From Tichowtungia aerotolerans (GTDB lineage Bacteria > Verrucomicrobiota > Kiritimatiellia > Kiritimatiellales > Tichowtungiaceae), in the NCBI RefSeq assembly GCF_009905215.1, contig NZ_CP047593.1, positions 1,926,900 through 1,990,899 of the forward strand: DNA of 64,000 nucleotides, written 5' to 3'. Every line of letters begins with the position of its first letter. Position 1 is the stretch's first letter. This document shows positions 10,880 to 18,732 of the stretch, piece after piece. The position numbers were made by a program, and so were the translations under genes. The notes beneath the pieces were generated by a model. The model did not search any database. It saw nothing but the letters and a program-made list of their open reading frames with translations, and was not told the DNA's origin.

Positions 10880-12280
10880 ATGGGTGGCTTTTTTGGAGCG
10901 GTTTTAAACCGGGACTGTGTTTCGGATGTGTTTTATGGGACGGATTATCACTCCCACTTGGGAACCCAGCGCGGCGGGATCGCAACGCTGAGTGATGACG
11001 GCAGTTTTACTCATTTCATTCATGACATTCGCAATGCCCAGTTCCGCTCAAAGTTTGACAGCGACTTTGATAAAATGAACGGAAAGATGGCTATCGGCGT
11101 CATCAGCGACTATGAAGACCAGCCGTTGATCATTAACTCCCGGCACGGCCGCTACGCCATTGCCACGGTTGGCGCCGTTCAGAATGCGGCGGAACTGGAG
11201 GAGGAAGCCTGTGCTGCCGGAGTTCATTTCTCCGAAATGAGCGGCAACGAGGTGAATCCTACGGAGCTCATCGCGCATCTGATCAACCAGGGGAGTGATT
11301 TCGCGGACGGGCTCGCCGGCGCGCAGGAGGCGATTGAGGGATCCGCCTCGATTCTCCTGCTGACGAAAGACGGAATTTATGCCGCACGCGACAGGCTGGG
11401 CCGGACGCCGGTGATTGTCGGAAAAGGCGAAGACGGCTATGCGGTCACGCTGGAAACCTGTGCGCTGCCCAACCTGCAGTATTCTGTTGAGCGCGAGCTC
11501 GGCCCCGGCGAGATTGTCCGGATCACCGCGGAGTGCGTGGAACGCTTGAAATGCCCCGGCGACTGCATGAAGTTCTGCACGTTCATGTGGGTCTATTATG
11601 GTTATCCGGCCTCCTCCTATGAAGGGCACAACGCGGAGGATGTTCGCAATGAGTGCGGGCGGAAGCTGGCTCAGGCCGATGACGTGACCGCCGACTGCAC
11701 CTGCGGCATTCCCGATTCCGGCACGGCCCATGCCCTCGGATACGCTCAGGAGTCCGGGCTTCCGTACCGGCGCTCCTTCGTAAAATACACCCCCACCTGG
11801 CCGCGCAGCTTTATGCCGCAAAACCAGACGGAACGGAATCGTGTTGCAAAGATGAAGCTCATTCCGGTTCGTGAGTTTATTGAAGGCAAGCGGCTGCTTT
11901 TCTGTGAAGACTCCATCGTGCGCGGAACGCAGCTTCAGGACACCATCGACCGGCTCTACACCGAATACGGCGCCGAAGAAATCCATATGCGCGCGGCCTG
12001 CCCGCCGCTGGTCTTCGGCTGCAAATACCTCAACTTTTCCCGCTCGCGCTCCATCGACGCACTCGCAACGCGCATTGCCATCAAAGAGCTGGAAGGCGAG
12101 TACAAACATCTCGATGAATATGCCGATGCAACCTCTGAAAAATATGAGGCCATGGTGGAAAAAATCCGCGAGCGCCTCAATCTGACCAGCCTGAAGTTTC
12201 AGACGCTGGACGACCTGGTCGACGCCATCGGGCTGCCCAAAGAAAAACTCTGCACCTACTGCTGGGACGGACAGGAATAG
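10880..12280 (+). CDS. Amidophosphoribosyltransferase-like protein lacking the glutaminase Cys
   Basis: A 466-aa PurF homologue in domain order: N-terminal Ntn-glutaminase-like domain (1 to about 230) and a phosphoribosyltransferase domain with the PRPP motif LLFCEDSIVRGT at about 340. Canonical PurF begins MCG, and that Cys releases ammonia from glutamine. Here the protein begins MGGFFG, so the nucleophile is Gly. The start is firm (GGGAG 7 nt before the ATG at 10880), and the first nearby Cys (NRDCVSD) is not at the N-terminus. It may use free ammonia, or act as a regulatory or phosphoribosyl-transferring relative. The C-terminus LCTYCWDGQE is Cys-containing. A terminator follows. Confidence 0.85.
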   Translation: MGGFFGAVLNRDCVSDVFYGTDYHSHLGTQRGGIATLSDDGSFTHFIHDIRNAQFRSKFDSDFDKMNGKMAIGVISDYEDQPLIINSRHGRYAIATVGAVQNAAELEEEACAAGVHFSEMSGNEVNPTELIAHLINQGSDFADGLAGAQEAIEGSASILLLTKDGIYAARDRLGRTPVIVGKGEDGYAVTLETCALPNLQYSVERELGPGEIVRITAECVERLKCPGDCMKFCTFMWVYYGYPASSYEGHNAEDVRNECGRKLAQADDVTADCTCGIPDSGTAHALGYAQESGLPYRRSFVKYTPTWPRSFMPQNQTERNRVAKMKLIPVREFIEGKRLLFCEDSIVRGTQLQDTIDRLYTEYGAEEIHMRAACPPLVFGCKYLNFSRSRSIDALATRIAIKELEGEYKHLDEYADATSEKYEAMVEKIRERLNLTSLKFQTLDDLVDAIGLPKEKLCTYCWDGQE

Positions 12281-12303
12281 AGCACGTCCTTAATAGTGTG
12301 CAT

Positions 12304-12334
12304 AAAAGCCCCCCCCCGCTGGGCGGCTTTTTTT
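12304..12334 (+). terminator. Terminator after the PurF-like gene
   Basis: AAAAGCC pairs with GGCTTTT around a C-rich loop, followed by a T run. It lies 24 nt after the stop codon. The arms are symmetrical, so it may also stop minus-strand transcription from the gene at 12459. Confidence 0.7.
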
Positions 12335-13345
12335 GATTGGATGAACAGGATGCTGGTCACAGCTCGGCTGCCGACCTTCTTTGCTTTTCCTGTGCCGGGA
12401 CAGCGCTTCACGTTTTATACGGAACTTGTCGGTTTTGTATCAGCTTGCGGAGCCGGGTTCAGCTTCTTGCTGTATGCAGACGACGGTATACGAGCATGGC
12501 CGCCCCGGAGAGTAAGATGAGCGAACAGGTTGTTGGTTCCGGGATGGTTTCCACAAACTTTGAGAAGACAAGCTGGTCTGCTCCGATGCCTAGAAACTTG
12601 ACGGTGGTCTGTTCGGTTCCATCCTCGTTTTGGAAGGTGAATCCATCGGGATCGAGCGCATCGGTGAGCGAGTATCCGTTCAGAACACCTCCGCTGAAGT
12701 GTGTCCAGTTCCAGTAATCGAAAGTACGGGCTCCTGTTGTGGTATAATAAGCCTCTAAGGTGCCATCAAGCGACAGGTTATACCAAAAGCCGTCTTCTGC
12801 GGCGATCCCCAGCCCCGCCGCGGGGTTCAGGCCATCCAGGTCTCCGCCGCCGGAGAACTGAGTCCACGAGTAATCCGCTACGAGCGCTCCGCCAACGCCG
12901 TAAAACGACGTGGTGTCGTCAGCATCCACAAGATAGTATCCATCGTCCATCAGATCCACGAACCCGGAATTGCCGACGATGTTCTCGCCGTTGTGCGGCC
13001 CGCCACGGAGGGGCTGGGTGGAAATGTCGGCCACTCCAACCAGAGTTGTATAATTGTACTGTTCTCCGAAACCGCCGGAATCTGCAATACGCAGTTCGCC
13101 GTCCTCAACTCCCAGAAAATTTGGGTGGGAGAGCATGGATTCCAGCGATGAACCGGCGAATTCATAGCGGCCTGATCCGGACAGTGTGTAGCGATTCATG
13201 TCGTAGGTGGCGGCTCCGGTAAATTCGTTGTAAGTAACAATCGACAACACTCCTGCATGGGACTGGGGGAGAGCCATCAGCAGGAGAGTCGGCACGAGCC
13301 TTCTGACATGCAGAAGGCCCGGTCCAAATGGATGTGCACGATTCC
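12327..13345. repeat. Direct repeat copy A of a duplicated secreted-protein gene and flank
   Basis: This stretch matches 17332-18510 in the same orientation. The match covers about 90 bp of 3' flank (12328-12418) and most of the coding region (12535 to about 13345), at roughly 90% identity or more by eye. The two copies differ by the insert between these blocks: 116 bp here (12419-12534) and 275 bp in the other copy (17421-17695), each encoding a different protein C-terminus. Confidence 0.75.
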
Positions 13346-13394
13346 TGTTCATCAAACAATTTGTCCTTATCTGCGTTCTTGTGTGTGATTTCAT
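12459..13394 (-). CDS. PEP-CTERM secreted protein (copy A)
   Basis: A 311-aa exported protein. ATG at 13394 has AAAGGA 6 nt upstream. An N-terminal export signal ends near LPQSHAG (about residue 47). The body is acidic and rich in Gly, Asp and Tyr, with repeated FSGG motifs and no known catalytic motif. The C-terminus IPEPTTCSLILLSGAAML followed by VYRRLHTARS is a PEP-CTERM signal (PEP motif, one hydrophobic helix, basic tail), which is recognised and processed by an exosortase during export to the cell surface or matrix. A close paralogue at 17425-18546 shares the body but ends differently right after IPEP. Function unknown. Confidence 0.85.
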   Translation of the reverse strand: MKSHTRTQIRTNCLMNRNRAHPFGPGLLHVRRLVPTLLLMALPQSHAGVLSIVTYNEFTGAATYDMNRYTLSGSGRYEFAGSSLESMLSHPNFLGVEDGELRIADSGGFGEQYNYTTLVGVADISTQPLRGGPHNGENIVGNSGFVDLMDDGYYLVDADDTTSFYGVGGALVADYSWTQFSGGGDLDGLNPAAGLGIAAEDGFWYNLSLDGTLEAYYTTTGARTFDYWNWTHFSGGVLNGYSLTDALDPDGFTFQNEDGTEQTTVKFLGIGADQLVFSKFVETIPEPTTCSLILLSGAAMLVYRRLHTARS

Positions 13395-13515
13395 TGGTTT
13401 CCTTTTTTAAATACATCGGAAAAACCCTTATCCAAAAGGCTGGAGAAAATTCCCGAAAGTTTTTTTGGGGGCTTTATAGAAGAAGAACCGGTGAGCTGTT
13501 TTGATTGTTCGCGAT

Positions 13516-13770
13516 TTATGAGAGGAAGAGGCGGCGGTATGCAAAAAGACCACCGCCGATATAGCCATTCGCCGAATTCTCGATAGCCGCGCCGTTCAGG
13601 ATCGACAGGGAATTACCCGAACTGTTGTTTCCCACAGCCACACCGTTAAAGGAATTTGTCTGCGCGACGTCGTAGACGGCAGCCGTGCCGTTTTCAAGCG
13701 TCAGACTGTTTTGAGCCGTCGCGACGTGCGTGCAGCCGGCCATAAATGCAATGAATAATTTTTTCATCAT
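13516..13770 (-). pseudogene. Internally deleted secreted PEP-CTERM-type gene
   Basis: An 84-codon frame from ATG 13770 (AAAGG just upstream). It has a signal peptide (KKLFIAFMAGCTHVATA), then about 50 residues of a beta-helix/autotransporter-like repeat (SLTLENGTAAVYDVA, GNSLSILNGAAIENSANGY), then abruptly GGGLFAYRRLFLS, which looks like the tail of a PEP-CTERM helix without the PEP motif or most of the helix. The simplest reading is a longer gene reduced by an in-frame deletion. It may still be made as a short secreted peptide. The motif at 13876-13892 upstream is shared with neighbouring secreted-protein genes. Confidence 0.55.
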
Positions 13771-13875
13771 AATACCTTTCTTATTCAAAACGAATCTAAG
13801 TTGTTACCAACAAGGAGAATCAGTATAAGCGTTTTTTTGAGAGAAAGGGGGTAAAAGAGGCGGGGTGTTATCGCG

Positions 13876-13900
13876 GTTTATGTGGCTATTTTGGTAAAAA
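13876..13900 (-). promoter_or_regulatory. Shared upstream element of secreted-protein genes
   Basis: Read on the minus strand the core is AAAATAGCCACATAAAC. Related sequences lie about 90-115 bp upstream of three other minus-strand secreted-protein genes: 14820-14843 (AAATAACCACGCAAA), 17244-17260 (CAGCCACACAAAT) and 18661-18684 (AAATAGCCACATAAA). Position and recurrence suggest an activator or sigma-factor site, possibly for a PEP-CTERM regulon. This is inference. Confidence 0.5.
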
Positions 13901-13960
13901 ACGGGGGGCGAGTTCGTTTGGGATGCCGAACCAAACCGTTTTTTGTGTTTTCTGCGGTGA

Positions 13961-13994
13961 ACCATGGCCGGTGCTGCCGACCACCGGCCATGGT
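13961..13994. repeat. Perfect 13-bp inverted repeat (hairpin)
   Basis: ACCATGGCCGGTG at 13961-13973 and CACCGGCCATGGT at 13982-13994 pair perfectly around an 8-nt loop. There is no T run, so it is not an ordinary intrinsic terminator; it could be a REP-like element or a regulator site. Confidence 0.7.
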
Positions 13995-14088
13995 CCAGAT
14001 TCCGCAACTGCCGCCGCGGAGGGCCAAAAACTCCCGGCAGGAGAAGAAGGCGCCGGAAGCCTTTGGGTTCTCCCGTGGCGGAATTTTT

Positions 14089-14727
14089 TTATGAAAGGCA
14101 GCAGACGAAGAGGTATTTTCTGCCGGTAAGGTCTGTTAACGTATGTCTTGCCGATTCGGGAACGGGTTTCACTGTGATTGTCGGGTTCAGCACATCATAA
14201 TGGTAGGTCTTATCCTTTTCCATGTTCCCGCTTGGGTCGAAAAAATATAGAGATGGACCGGCTACATAGGAAACCTGGAGGGCATTGAAATTCACGGTTA
14301 GATGATGGAGCAGTGTATATGGGTCCGGAGCCTGACCATTGGTTCCGCCGGAATAGCCGCTCTTAAAACAGATGCTTCCCAAATGAAACCAATACTCACC
14401 CAGACAGGATGGTCCGGGGAGTGAGAAAAAGTCGTAAATATCGGTAAATCCTTCAGAAATGCTTCCGCCGAACGAATATATTCCATCGAACCCATCCGAT
14501 CCTGAGAGAGTGAAGGAAATATCGCCAACGGCGCAGAAATCGACATGTTTATTATCATCAGCCGGTTGAACGGGAGTAGTGTCGAAAACGCCGGACCACA
14601 CAAACTGCGCGTTTTGCAACGGACCAAGCGGGCCGGAAAAAGATCCTGAATAGGTGATCTTAACCAGTTTAGCCTGAGTTGCAAAGGTCGCTGCAAAAAC
14701 AACAACAGCAAGGATATTCTTTTCCAC
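14089..14727 (-). CDS. Secreted protein (copy B) with eroded PEP-CTERM signal
   Basis: A 212-aa protein with an N-terminal signal peptide (EKNILAVVVFAATFATQA). The start is GTG at 14727, with AAAGGG upstream in the same context in which the paralogue at 16481-17149 has ATG. The body matches that paralogue: PLQNAQFVWSGVFDT, LSGSDGFDGIYSFGG, SGYSGGTNGQAPDPYTLL. The C-terminus reads KPVPESARHTLTDLTGRKYL and then FVCCLS. It keeps the start of a PEP motif (PES), but the hydrophobic helix and Arg tail are disrupted. The protein is probably exported but no longer handled by exosortase. No enzymatic motif seen. Confidence 0.72.
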   Translation of the reverse strand: MEKNILAVVVFAATFATQAKLVKITYSGSFSGPLGPLQNAQFVWSGVFDTTPVQPADDNKHVDFCAVGDISFTLSGSDGFDGIYSFGGSISEGFTDIYDFFSLPGPSCLGEYWFHLGSICFKSGYSGGTNGQAPDPYTLLHHLTVNFNALQVSYVAGPSLYFFDPSGNMEKDKTYHYDVLNPTITVKPVPESARHTLTDLTGRKYLFVCCLS

Positions 14728-15257
14728 GCTCTTTCCCTTTATTGAATGAAAGCAATTGATAACAAAGGATGGATGTGTTCCTGGGAGAAGGGAATGGAAG
14801 TCGCGAGGTATTTACGCAGTTTGCGTGGTTATTTCAGCGAAAACGAGCTGACGGGAGGGGCGGAAATAGATGCGGTCGGGTTCACTCGAACTGTCGGGCG
14901 AAGAAGTCGAAGTCGATCAGGGGAAGCCGCTCGGCTCCGGGATCATTCTGTCTGCACCGACTTTCTTCGCAAAGGCCAGAGGGAGCCAGACAACCGCTTC
15001 TTTTTCTGAAGGGATAACAGGATACGGGCAAAGCTCCGTCATCGCCCACCGTTGAACTGCTGCAGTTCTCCGGAGCCGCGCACGGTTTTTCTCAACTCGT
15101 TGAAAAAAGAGATGCGCGGAGGTCCAGCTTTTTTCCAATGGCTGAATACGCAGGCGCTGGCTGGAGTTAAGGTGGTGGAAAACGGTTTTTTGAAAAAATA
15201 ACCCGAACGTTTTCCGTATTATGTTTTAATATGTAGACAGAACGGAGGTTCATTAAG
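14728..15257. other. 530-bp region without a confident gene
   Basis: Contains the upstream element for copy B (14820-14843) and several overlapping short frames on both strands. One plus-strand stretch near 15050-15165 (VELLQFSGAAHGFSQLVEKR) faintly resembles the C-terminus of an alpha/beta hydrolase, but no continuous gene can be assembled. It may be a gene remnant. The last 70 bp hold an AT-rich promoter-like stretch (TATTATGTTTTAATATG) before the META gene. Confidence 0.4.
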
Positions 15258-16295
15258 ATGAACGTGTTTAGAAATGGATTTCTGGCGGGTATGGTCGCCC
15301 TGCTTCTGCAGGGATGTTCCACAATACCACAAAACAGTGTTTACTGGGTGAGGGGCTTTAAAGTGGAGGGTTCCGCCGGCGCGGGAAAAATGAAAAGCCT
15401 GCAGGTCTACAGAGGCGATCACCTTGCCGATGCGACGTGGGAAAATTTTCACGCCCTGATCGCCGGGTTTGACTTTGAGCCCGGGTTCCTGAAGAAGATT
15501 GAGGTGAAGGAAGAAAACCTGGCGCTTGAAACGTTGCCCGCCGATACGTCTTCAATTAAATATACTCTTGTTCAGGAATTGGAGAGACTGGCGGATCCTT
15601 GTTTTGAGCTCGAAGGCGATTGGATTCTTGCATCGATCAGTTCGGGGCCGGTTAACCGGATGGTTAAGCTTCCGACGTTAAGCCTGTCGCTGAATGAAAT
15701 GCGGATCAGCGGTTCGGGCGGGTGCAATCATTATTCGGCGGCTGTCAGCAGGTTGACCGACAGCAATATTATGCTGGGTCCGGTTGCTGCCACGAAGCGT
15801 GCTTGTGTAAACAAAAATATTGAGGCCGATTATCTGGCAAATCTGAATAGAGTAAAACAATACGCTCTGGTTGATTCCAGACTGGTTTTCTCAGACGAGA
15901 AAGGAACGGAGCTGCTGGCGTTTATCAAAAAAAGTGAGCCGCCTGCCGATCCGAGACTGCATGATGTCTGGGGACTTCTTCGCATTGCCGGCAAAACCGT
16001 CAGCCCGAAGCAAGGGCCGCATCTGGAAATCAACCTGACTGACAAACAGGTGTTCGGGAATGACGGGTGCAATGATTTCCGGGGAGCCATCGAACATGCA
16101 GCCGGCAGTTCAATTACATTGGGCACAATCGCTTCAACCCGGAAAATGTGTATGGATATGGAGGTGCCTGATGCGTTCAGCAAAGCTTTGGGGAATATGG
16201 CAGGCAAAGCTGTAAGTTATAAGATTTCCGGATTAACCCTCGTCTTTCTGGATGCCGACGGCAACGAGTTGCTGGCGTTTAAAAAAGCAGATTAG
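15258..16295 (+). CDS. Lipoprotein with DUF4377-like and two META (HslJ-like) domains
   Basis: A 345-aa exported lipoprotein with lipobox LLLQGC near residue 20. After it comes a DUF4377-like segment (about 28-95, VYRGDHLADATWENFHALIA), then two META domains at about 110-225 and 230-345. Each META domain carries the GGCN or DGCN signature and a later Cys (GSGGCNHYSA with ATKRACV; GNDGCNDFRG with STRKMCM) and ends ELLAF. META-domain proteins such as HslJ are linked to stress or antibiotic tolerance, but no biochemical role is established. The GGAGG site is about 10 nt before the ATG. It interrupts a block of minus-strand paralogues. Confidence 0.85.
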   Translation: MNVFRNGFLAGMVALLLQGCSTIPQNSVYWVRGFKVEGSAGAGKMKSLQVYRGDHLADATWENFHALIAGFDFEPGFLKKIEVKEENLALETLPADTSSIKYTLVQELERLADPCFELEGDWILASISSGPVNRMVKLPTLSLSLNEMRISGSGGCNHYSAAVSRLTDSNIMLGPVAATKRACVNKNIEADYLANLNRVKQYALVDSRLVFSDEKGTELLAFIKKSEPPADPRLHDVWGLLRIAGKTVSPKQGPHLEINLTDKQVFGNDGCNDFRGAIEHAAGSSITLGTIASTRKMCMDMEVPDAFSKALGNMAGKAVSYKISGLTLVFLDADGNELLAFKKAD

Positions 16296-16297
16296 AG

Positions 16298-16312
16298 TCG
16301 CCCGGCGGGCGA
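16298..16312 (+). terminator. Small hairpin after the META gene
   Basis: TCGCCC-GGC-GGGCGA is a perfect 6-bp stem directly after the stop codon, followed by an AT-rich but not T-only stretch. It is a weak terminator candidate. Confidence 0.4.
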
Positions 16313-16414
16313 ATTTAATCTGATGTGAGAAAAGGCTGCGGTTTTTGATAAGCGCTTGGGTTTTCGGTTGCAGGAGAAGAAGAGTAATCATTCCGCCTTA
16401 ACACTCGAACAGCC

Positions 16415-16452
16415 AAAAACTCCTGGGAAATAAGGAAAACCCAGAAGTTTTT
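16415..16452 (-). terminator. Terminator of the copy B' gene
   Basis: AAAAACTCCTGGG (16415-16427) pairs with CCCAGAAGTTTTT (16440-16452) at 12 of 13 positions. Read on the minus strand it ends in a T run about 30 nt after the stop of the gene at 16481. Confidence 0.65.
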
Positions 16453-16480
16453 GGGGTTCTTCAATGAGGAGAACCAAAGT

Positions 16481-17149
16481 TTATGGAAGGAAGCGGCGGT
16501 CGTGGCGCCGGAAGAAGAAGAGCCCTCCGCTGGCGAGGCCGATTAAAGTGAGTGTCGCCGGTTCGGGAACCGCCTCTACTGTTATCGCCGGATTCATTAC
16601 AGTATACATGTATATGATAGGATTTTCTGGGTCATGAGCAGAAGGGCTGGAGAGCAAGAGCTCGTCCATATACAAAAACCGGGAGTCATTAAAATCCAGA
16701 GTCAGATTGTTGAGCAGAGTATTGGGGTCCGGCGCCAGCCCATCGGTTCCCCCGGAATAACCGGCACTGAAATAGGTGCCTCCTGAAGTAAGAGTGTACT
16801 CTCCTAAGGACAAAGGCCCGTAGAATAATAAGAATACATCATATTCTGGATAGAAGTACTCGTTGATCTGCCCGGTAAAGGAATATGTTCCGTCGAGACC
16901 ATCCGATCCTGATACGGTGACGGACACATTATCAACGGCATAGAAGGCTGCGGCATATATATTATTTTGAGCGGGAGAGGTGTCGAATAAGCCGGACCAC
17001 TCGAACTGCGCATTCTGCAGGGGCCCGTTCCCGGGCCATTCATTGCCTGTCTTATTAAAAAAAGTTCCTGAGAAAGTGACCTCAACCAGTTCCGCCAGAG
17101 TTGACAGAGCTGTAAAAAAAACGGCCATGACGAGGATCTGCTTTTTCAT
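16481..17149 (-). CDS. PEP-CTERM secreted protein (copy B')
   Basis: A 222-aa protein from ATG 17149 (AAGGA 6 nt upstream), with signal peptide MKKQILVMAVFFTALSTLA. The body is shared with 14089-14727 (PLQNAQFEWSGLFDTSP, SGSDGLDGTYSFTGQ, SAGYSGGTDGLAPDPNTLL). The C-terminus VPEPATLTLIGLASGGLFFF then RRHDRRFLP is an intact PEP-CTERM signal. It is predicted to be exported and anchored or released by exosortase; no catalytic function is visible. The upstream element at 17244-17260 is shared with neighbouring genes. No exosortase gene is in the window. Confidence 0.85.
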   Translation of the reverse strand: MKKQILVMAVFFTALSTLAELVEVTFSGTFFNKTGNEWPGNGPLQNAQFEWSGLFDTSPAQNNIYAAAFYAVDNVSVTVSGSDGLDGTYSFTGQINEYFYPEYDVFLLFYGPLSLGEYTLTSGGTYFSAGYSGGTDGLAPDPNTLLNNLTLDFNDSRFLYMDELLLSSPSAHDPENPIIYMYTVMNPAITVEAVPEPATLTLIGLASGGLFFFRRHDRRFLP

Positions 17150-17331
17150 GCTCTTCCTTTCTTTGTTCAACAAGAGCGATCAAACAACTGATGTTGAATG
17201 TTTTTCAGGGAAAAGAGGATGGGAGATGCGGGGAATTGGTGTGATTTGTGTGGCTGCTTGCCTGTAGACGGACATACAGCATTCCCGGCAGAGACTTCCC
17301 TCAAAACACGAAGATTGCGCAACGACGGTTG

Positions 17332-18510
17332 TTTTTTGATGGAATGAACAGGATGCTGGTTACAGCTCGGCTGCCGACCTTTTTACTTTTTCTGTGCCGG
17401 GGCAGAGCTTCACGTTTTATTACTTTACTGCATTTTATCCAAACTGAAGAATTTCTGATCCTGATCCGCCTTTACATAAATAATGATATTTGAGCCGGAC
17501 GCTGTGGAATAGCTGAGGTTTGTTTCGATGAACGGATCCAGCCCGTTTGTTGACTGTCCAACTACGCTCCATGCGGTATTGGTTGTCAGCTCTTGTGCGG
17601 TTTTCAGATAAAAGAGTTCCGGGTTGTTACTATTGACTTCCAACTTCATCACTGTCGATGAAGCGGAAGAGATCCCCATAAATTCCGCCGTGTCCGGTTC
17701 CGGGATGGTTTCCACAAACTTTGAGAAGACAAGCTGGTCTGCTCCGATGCCTAGAAACTTGACGGTGGTCTGTTCGGTTCCATCCTCGTTCTGGAAGGTG
17801 AATCCATCGGGATCGAGCGCATCGGTGAGCGAGTGTCCGTTCAGAACACCTCCGCTGAAGTGTGTCCATGTCCAATAATCGAAAATACGGGCTCCTGTTG
17901 CGGTATAATAAGCCTCCAGGGTGCCATCGAGCGACAGGTTGTACCAAAGGCCGTCTTCTGCGGCGATCCCCAGCCCCGCCGCGGGGTTCAGGCCATCCAG
18001 GTCTCCGCCGCCGGAGAACTGAGTCCACGAGTAATCCGCGGCGAGCACCCCGCCAACACCGTAAAACGACGTGGTATTGTCAGCATCCACCAGATAGTAT
18101 CCATCGTCCATCATGTCCACAAACCCGGAATTGCCGACGATGTTTTCTCCGTTGTGCGGCTCGCCGCTGAGGGGCTGGGTGGAAATATCGGCCACTCCGA
18201 TCAGGCTCACATAACTGTACTGTTCTCCGGAACCGCTGGAGTCTGCAATACGCAGTTCGCCGTCCTCAACCCCCAGAAAATTCGGATGGGAGAGCATGGA
18301 TTCCAACGATGCTCCGGCGAATTCATAGCCGCCTGATCCGGACAGTGTGTAGCGGTTCATGTCGTAGGTGGCGGCTCCGGTAAATTCGTTGTAGGTAACA
18401 ATCGACATCATCCCTGCATGGGACTGGGACAGCATCATCAGCAGGGCGGCAGGCACGAGTTTTCTGACATGCAGGAGACCCGGTCCAAATGGATGCGTGC
18501 AATGTGTCCT
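17332..18510. repeat. Direct repeat copy A' of the duplicated secreted-protein gene and flank
   Basis: The homologous partner of 12327-13345. The 3' flank (17332-17420) and coding body (17696 to about 18510) match copy A, but the 275 bp in between encode a different C-terminus. Confidence 0.75.
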
Positions 18511-18546
18511 GTTCTCCAAACAGTTGGCTTTTGTCCGATCTTTCAT
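17425..18546 (-). CDS. Secreted paralogue (copy A') with non-PEP-CTERM C-terminus
   Basis: A 373-aa protein from ATG 18546; the longer frame to 18594 adds a polar leader before the export signal. Residues up to about 280 are nearly the same as copy A (12459-13394), including LDPDGFTFQNEDGTEQTTV and VETIPEP. Immediately after IPEP the sequence changes to an approximately 92-residue beta-rich tail (VNSNNPELFYLKTAQELTT, ending KFFSLDKMQ), a type of C-terminus common on secreted PVC proteins. The protein therefore lost its exosortase anchor and is likely soluble or held by another system. Function unknown. Confidence 0.82.
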   Translation of the reverse strand: MKDRTKANCLENRTHCTHPFGPGLLHVRKLVPAALLMMLSQSHAGMMSIVTYNEFTGAATYDMNRYTLSGSGGYEFAGASLESMLSHPNFLGVEDGELRIADSSGSGEQYSYVSLIGVADISTQPLSGEPHNGENIVGNSGFVDMMDDGYYLVDADNTTSFYGVGGVLAADYSWTQFSGGGDLDGLNPAAGLGIAAEDGLWYNLSLDGTLEAYYTATGARIFDYWTWTHFSGGVLNGHSLTDALDPDGFTFQNEDGTEQTTVKFLGIGADQLVFSKFVETIPEPDTAEFMGISSASSTVMKLEVNSNNPELFYLKTAQELTTNTAWSVVGQSTNGLDPFIETNLSYSTASGSNIIIYVKADQDQKFFSLDKMQ

Positions 18547-18660
18547 GGTCTCACCGTCTTTTTTTACAGTTTCGTTTGAATACCTTATTTCCACGAGCAG
18601 GGGCTAATATAGGCCCTTTGCTCGAGAAAAAGAGATGAGAGCCATGAGGAACCGTTGTGC

Positions 18661-18684
18661 TTTATGTGGCTATTTGCGGAAAAA
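18661..18684 (-). promoter_or_regulatory. Shared upstream element (copy A' gene)
   Basis: On the minus strand this reads TTTTTCCGCAAATAGCCACA (18665-18684) followed by TAAA, matching the element at 13876-13892. It lies about 115 bp before the ATG at 18546. A TATATTAG stretch near 18606-18613 lies between the element and the start and could be the -10 region. Confidence 0.5.
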
Positions 18685-18732
18685 TGTGCTGGGAGAGGGG
18701 GGTGGTTGAAAATTTTGTGAATATGACTTGAA

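Larger units (their letters stand above)
13771..14088. other. Intergenic region with promoter element and large hairpin
   Basis: Holds the upstream region of the 13516-13770 gene, including TATACT-like and TTTCTCTC stretches around 13825-13850 and the shared motif at 13876-13892. It also holds a perfect 13-bp inverted repeat at 13961-13994. Short plus-strand frames here have no ribosome site and no protein-like character. Confidence 0.5.

Noticed and set aside
12337-12717. 126-codon plus-strand frame and its counterpart near 17248
   Set aside because: They span the repeated 3' flank and the antisense of the PEP-CTERM genes; the frames are not conserved between the two copies.
13984-14006. 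23-bp near match to the 3' end of the glutamate synthase FAD subunit gene (around 21066)
   Set aside because: Too short and without further similarity on either side; likely chance.
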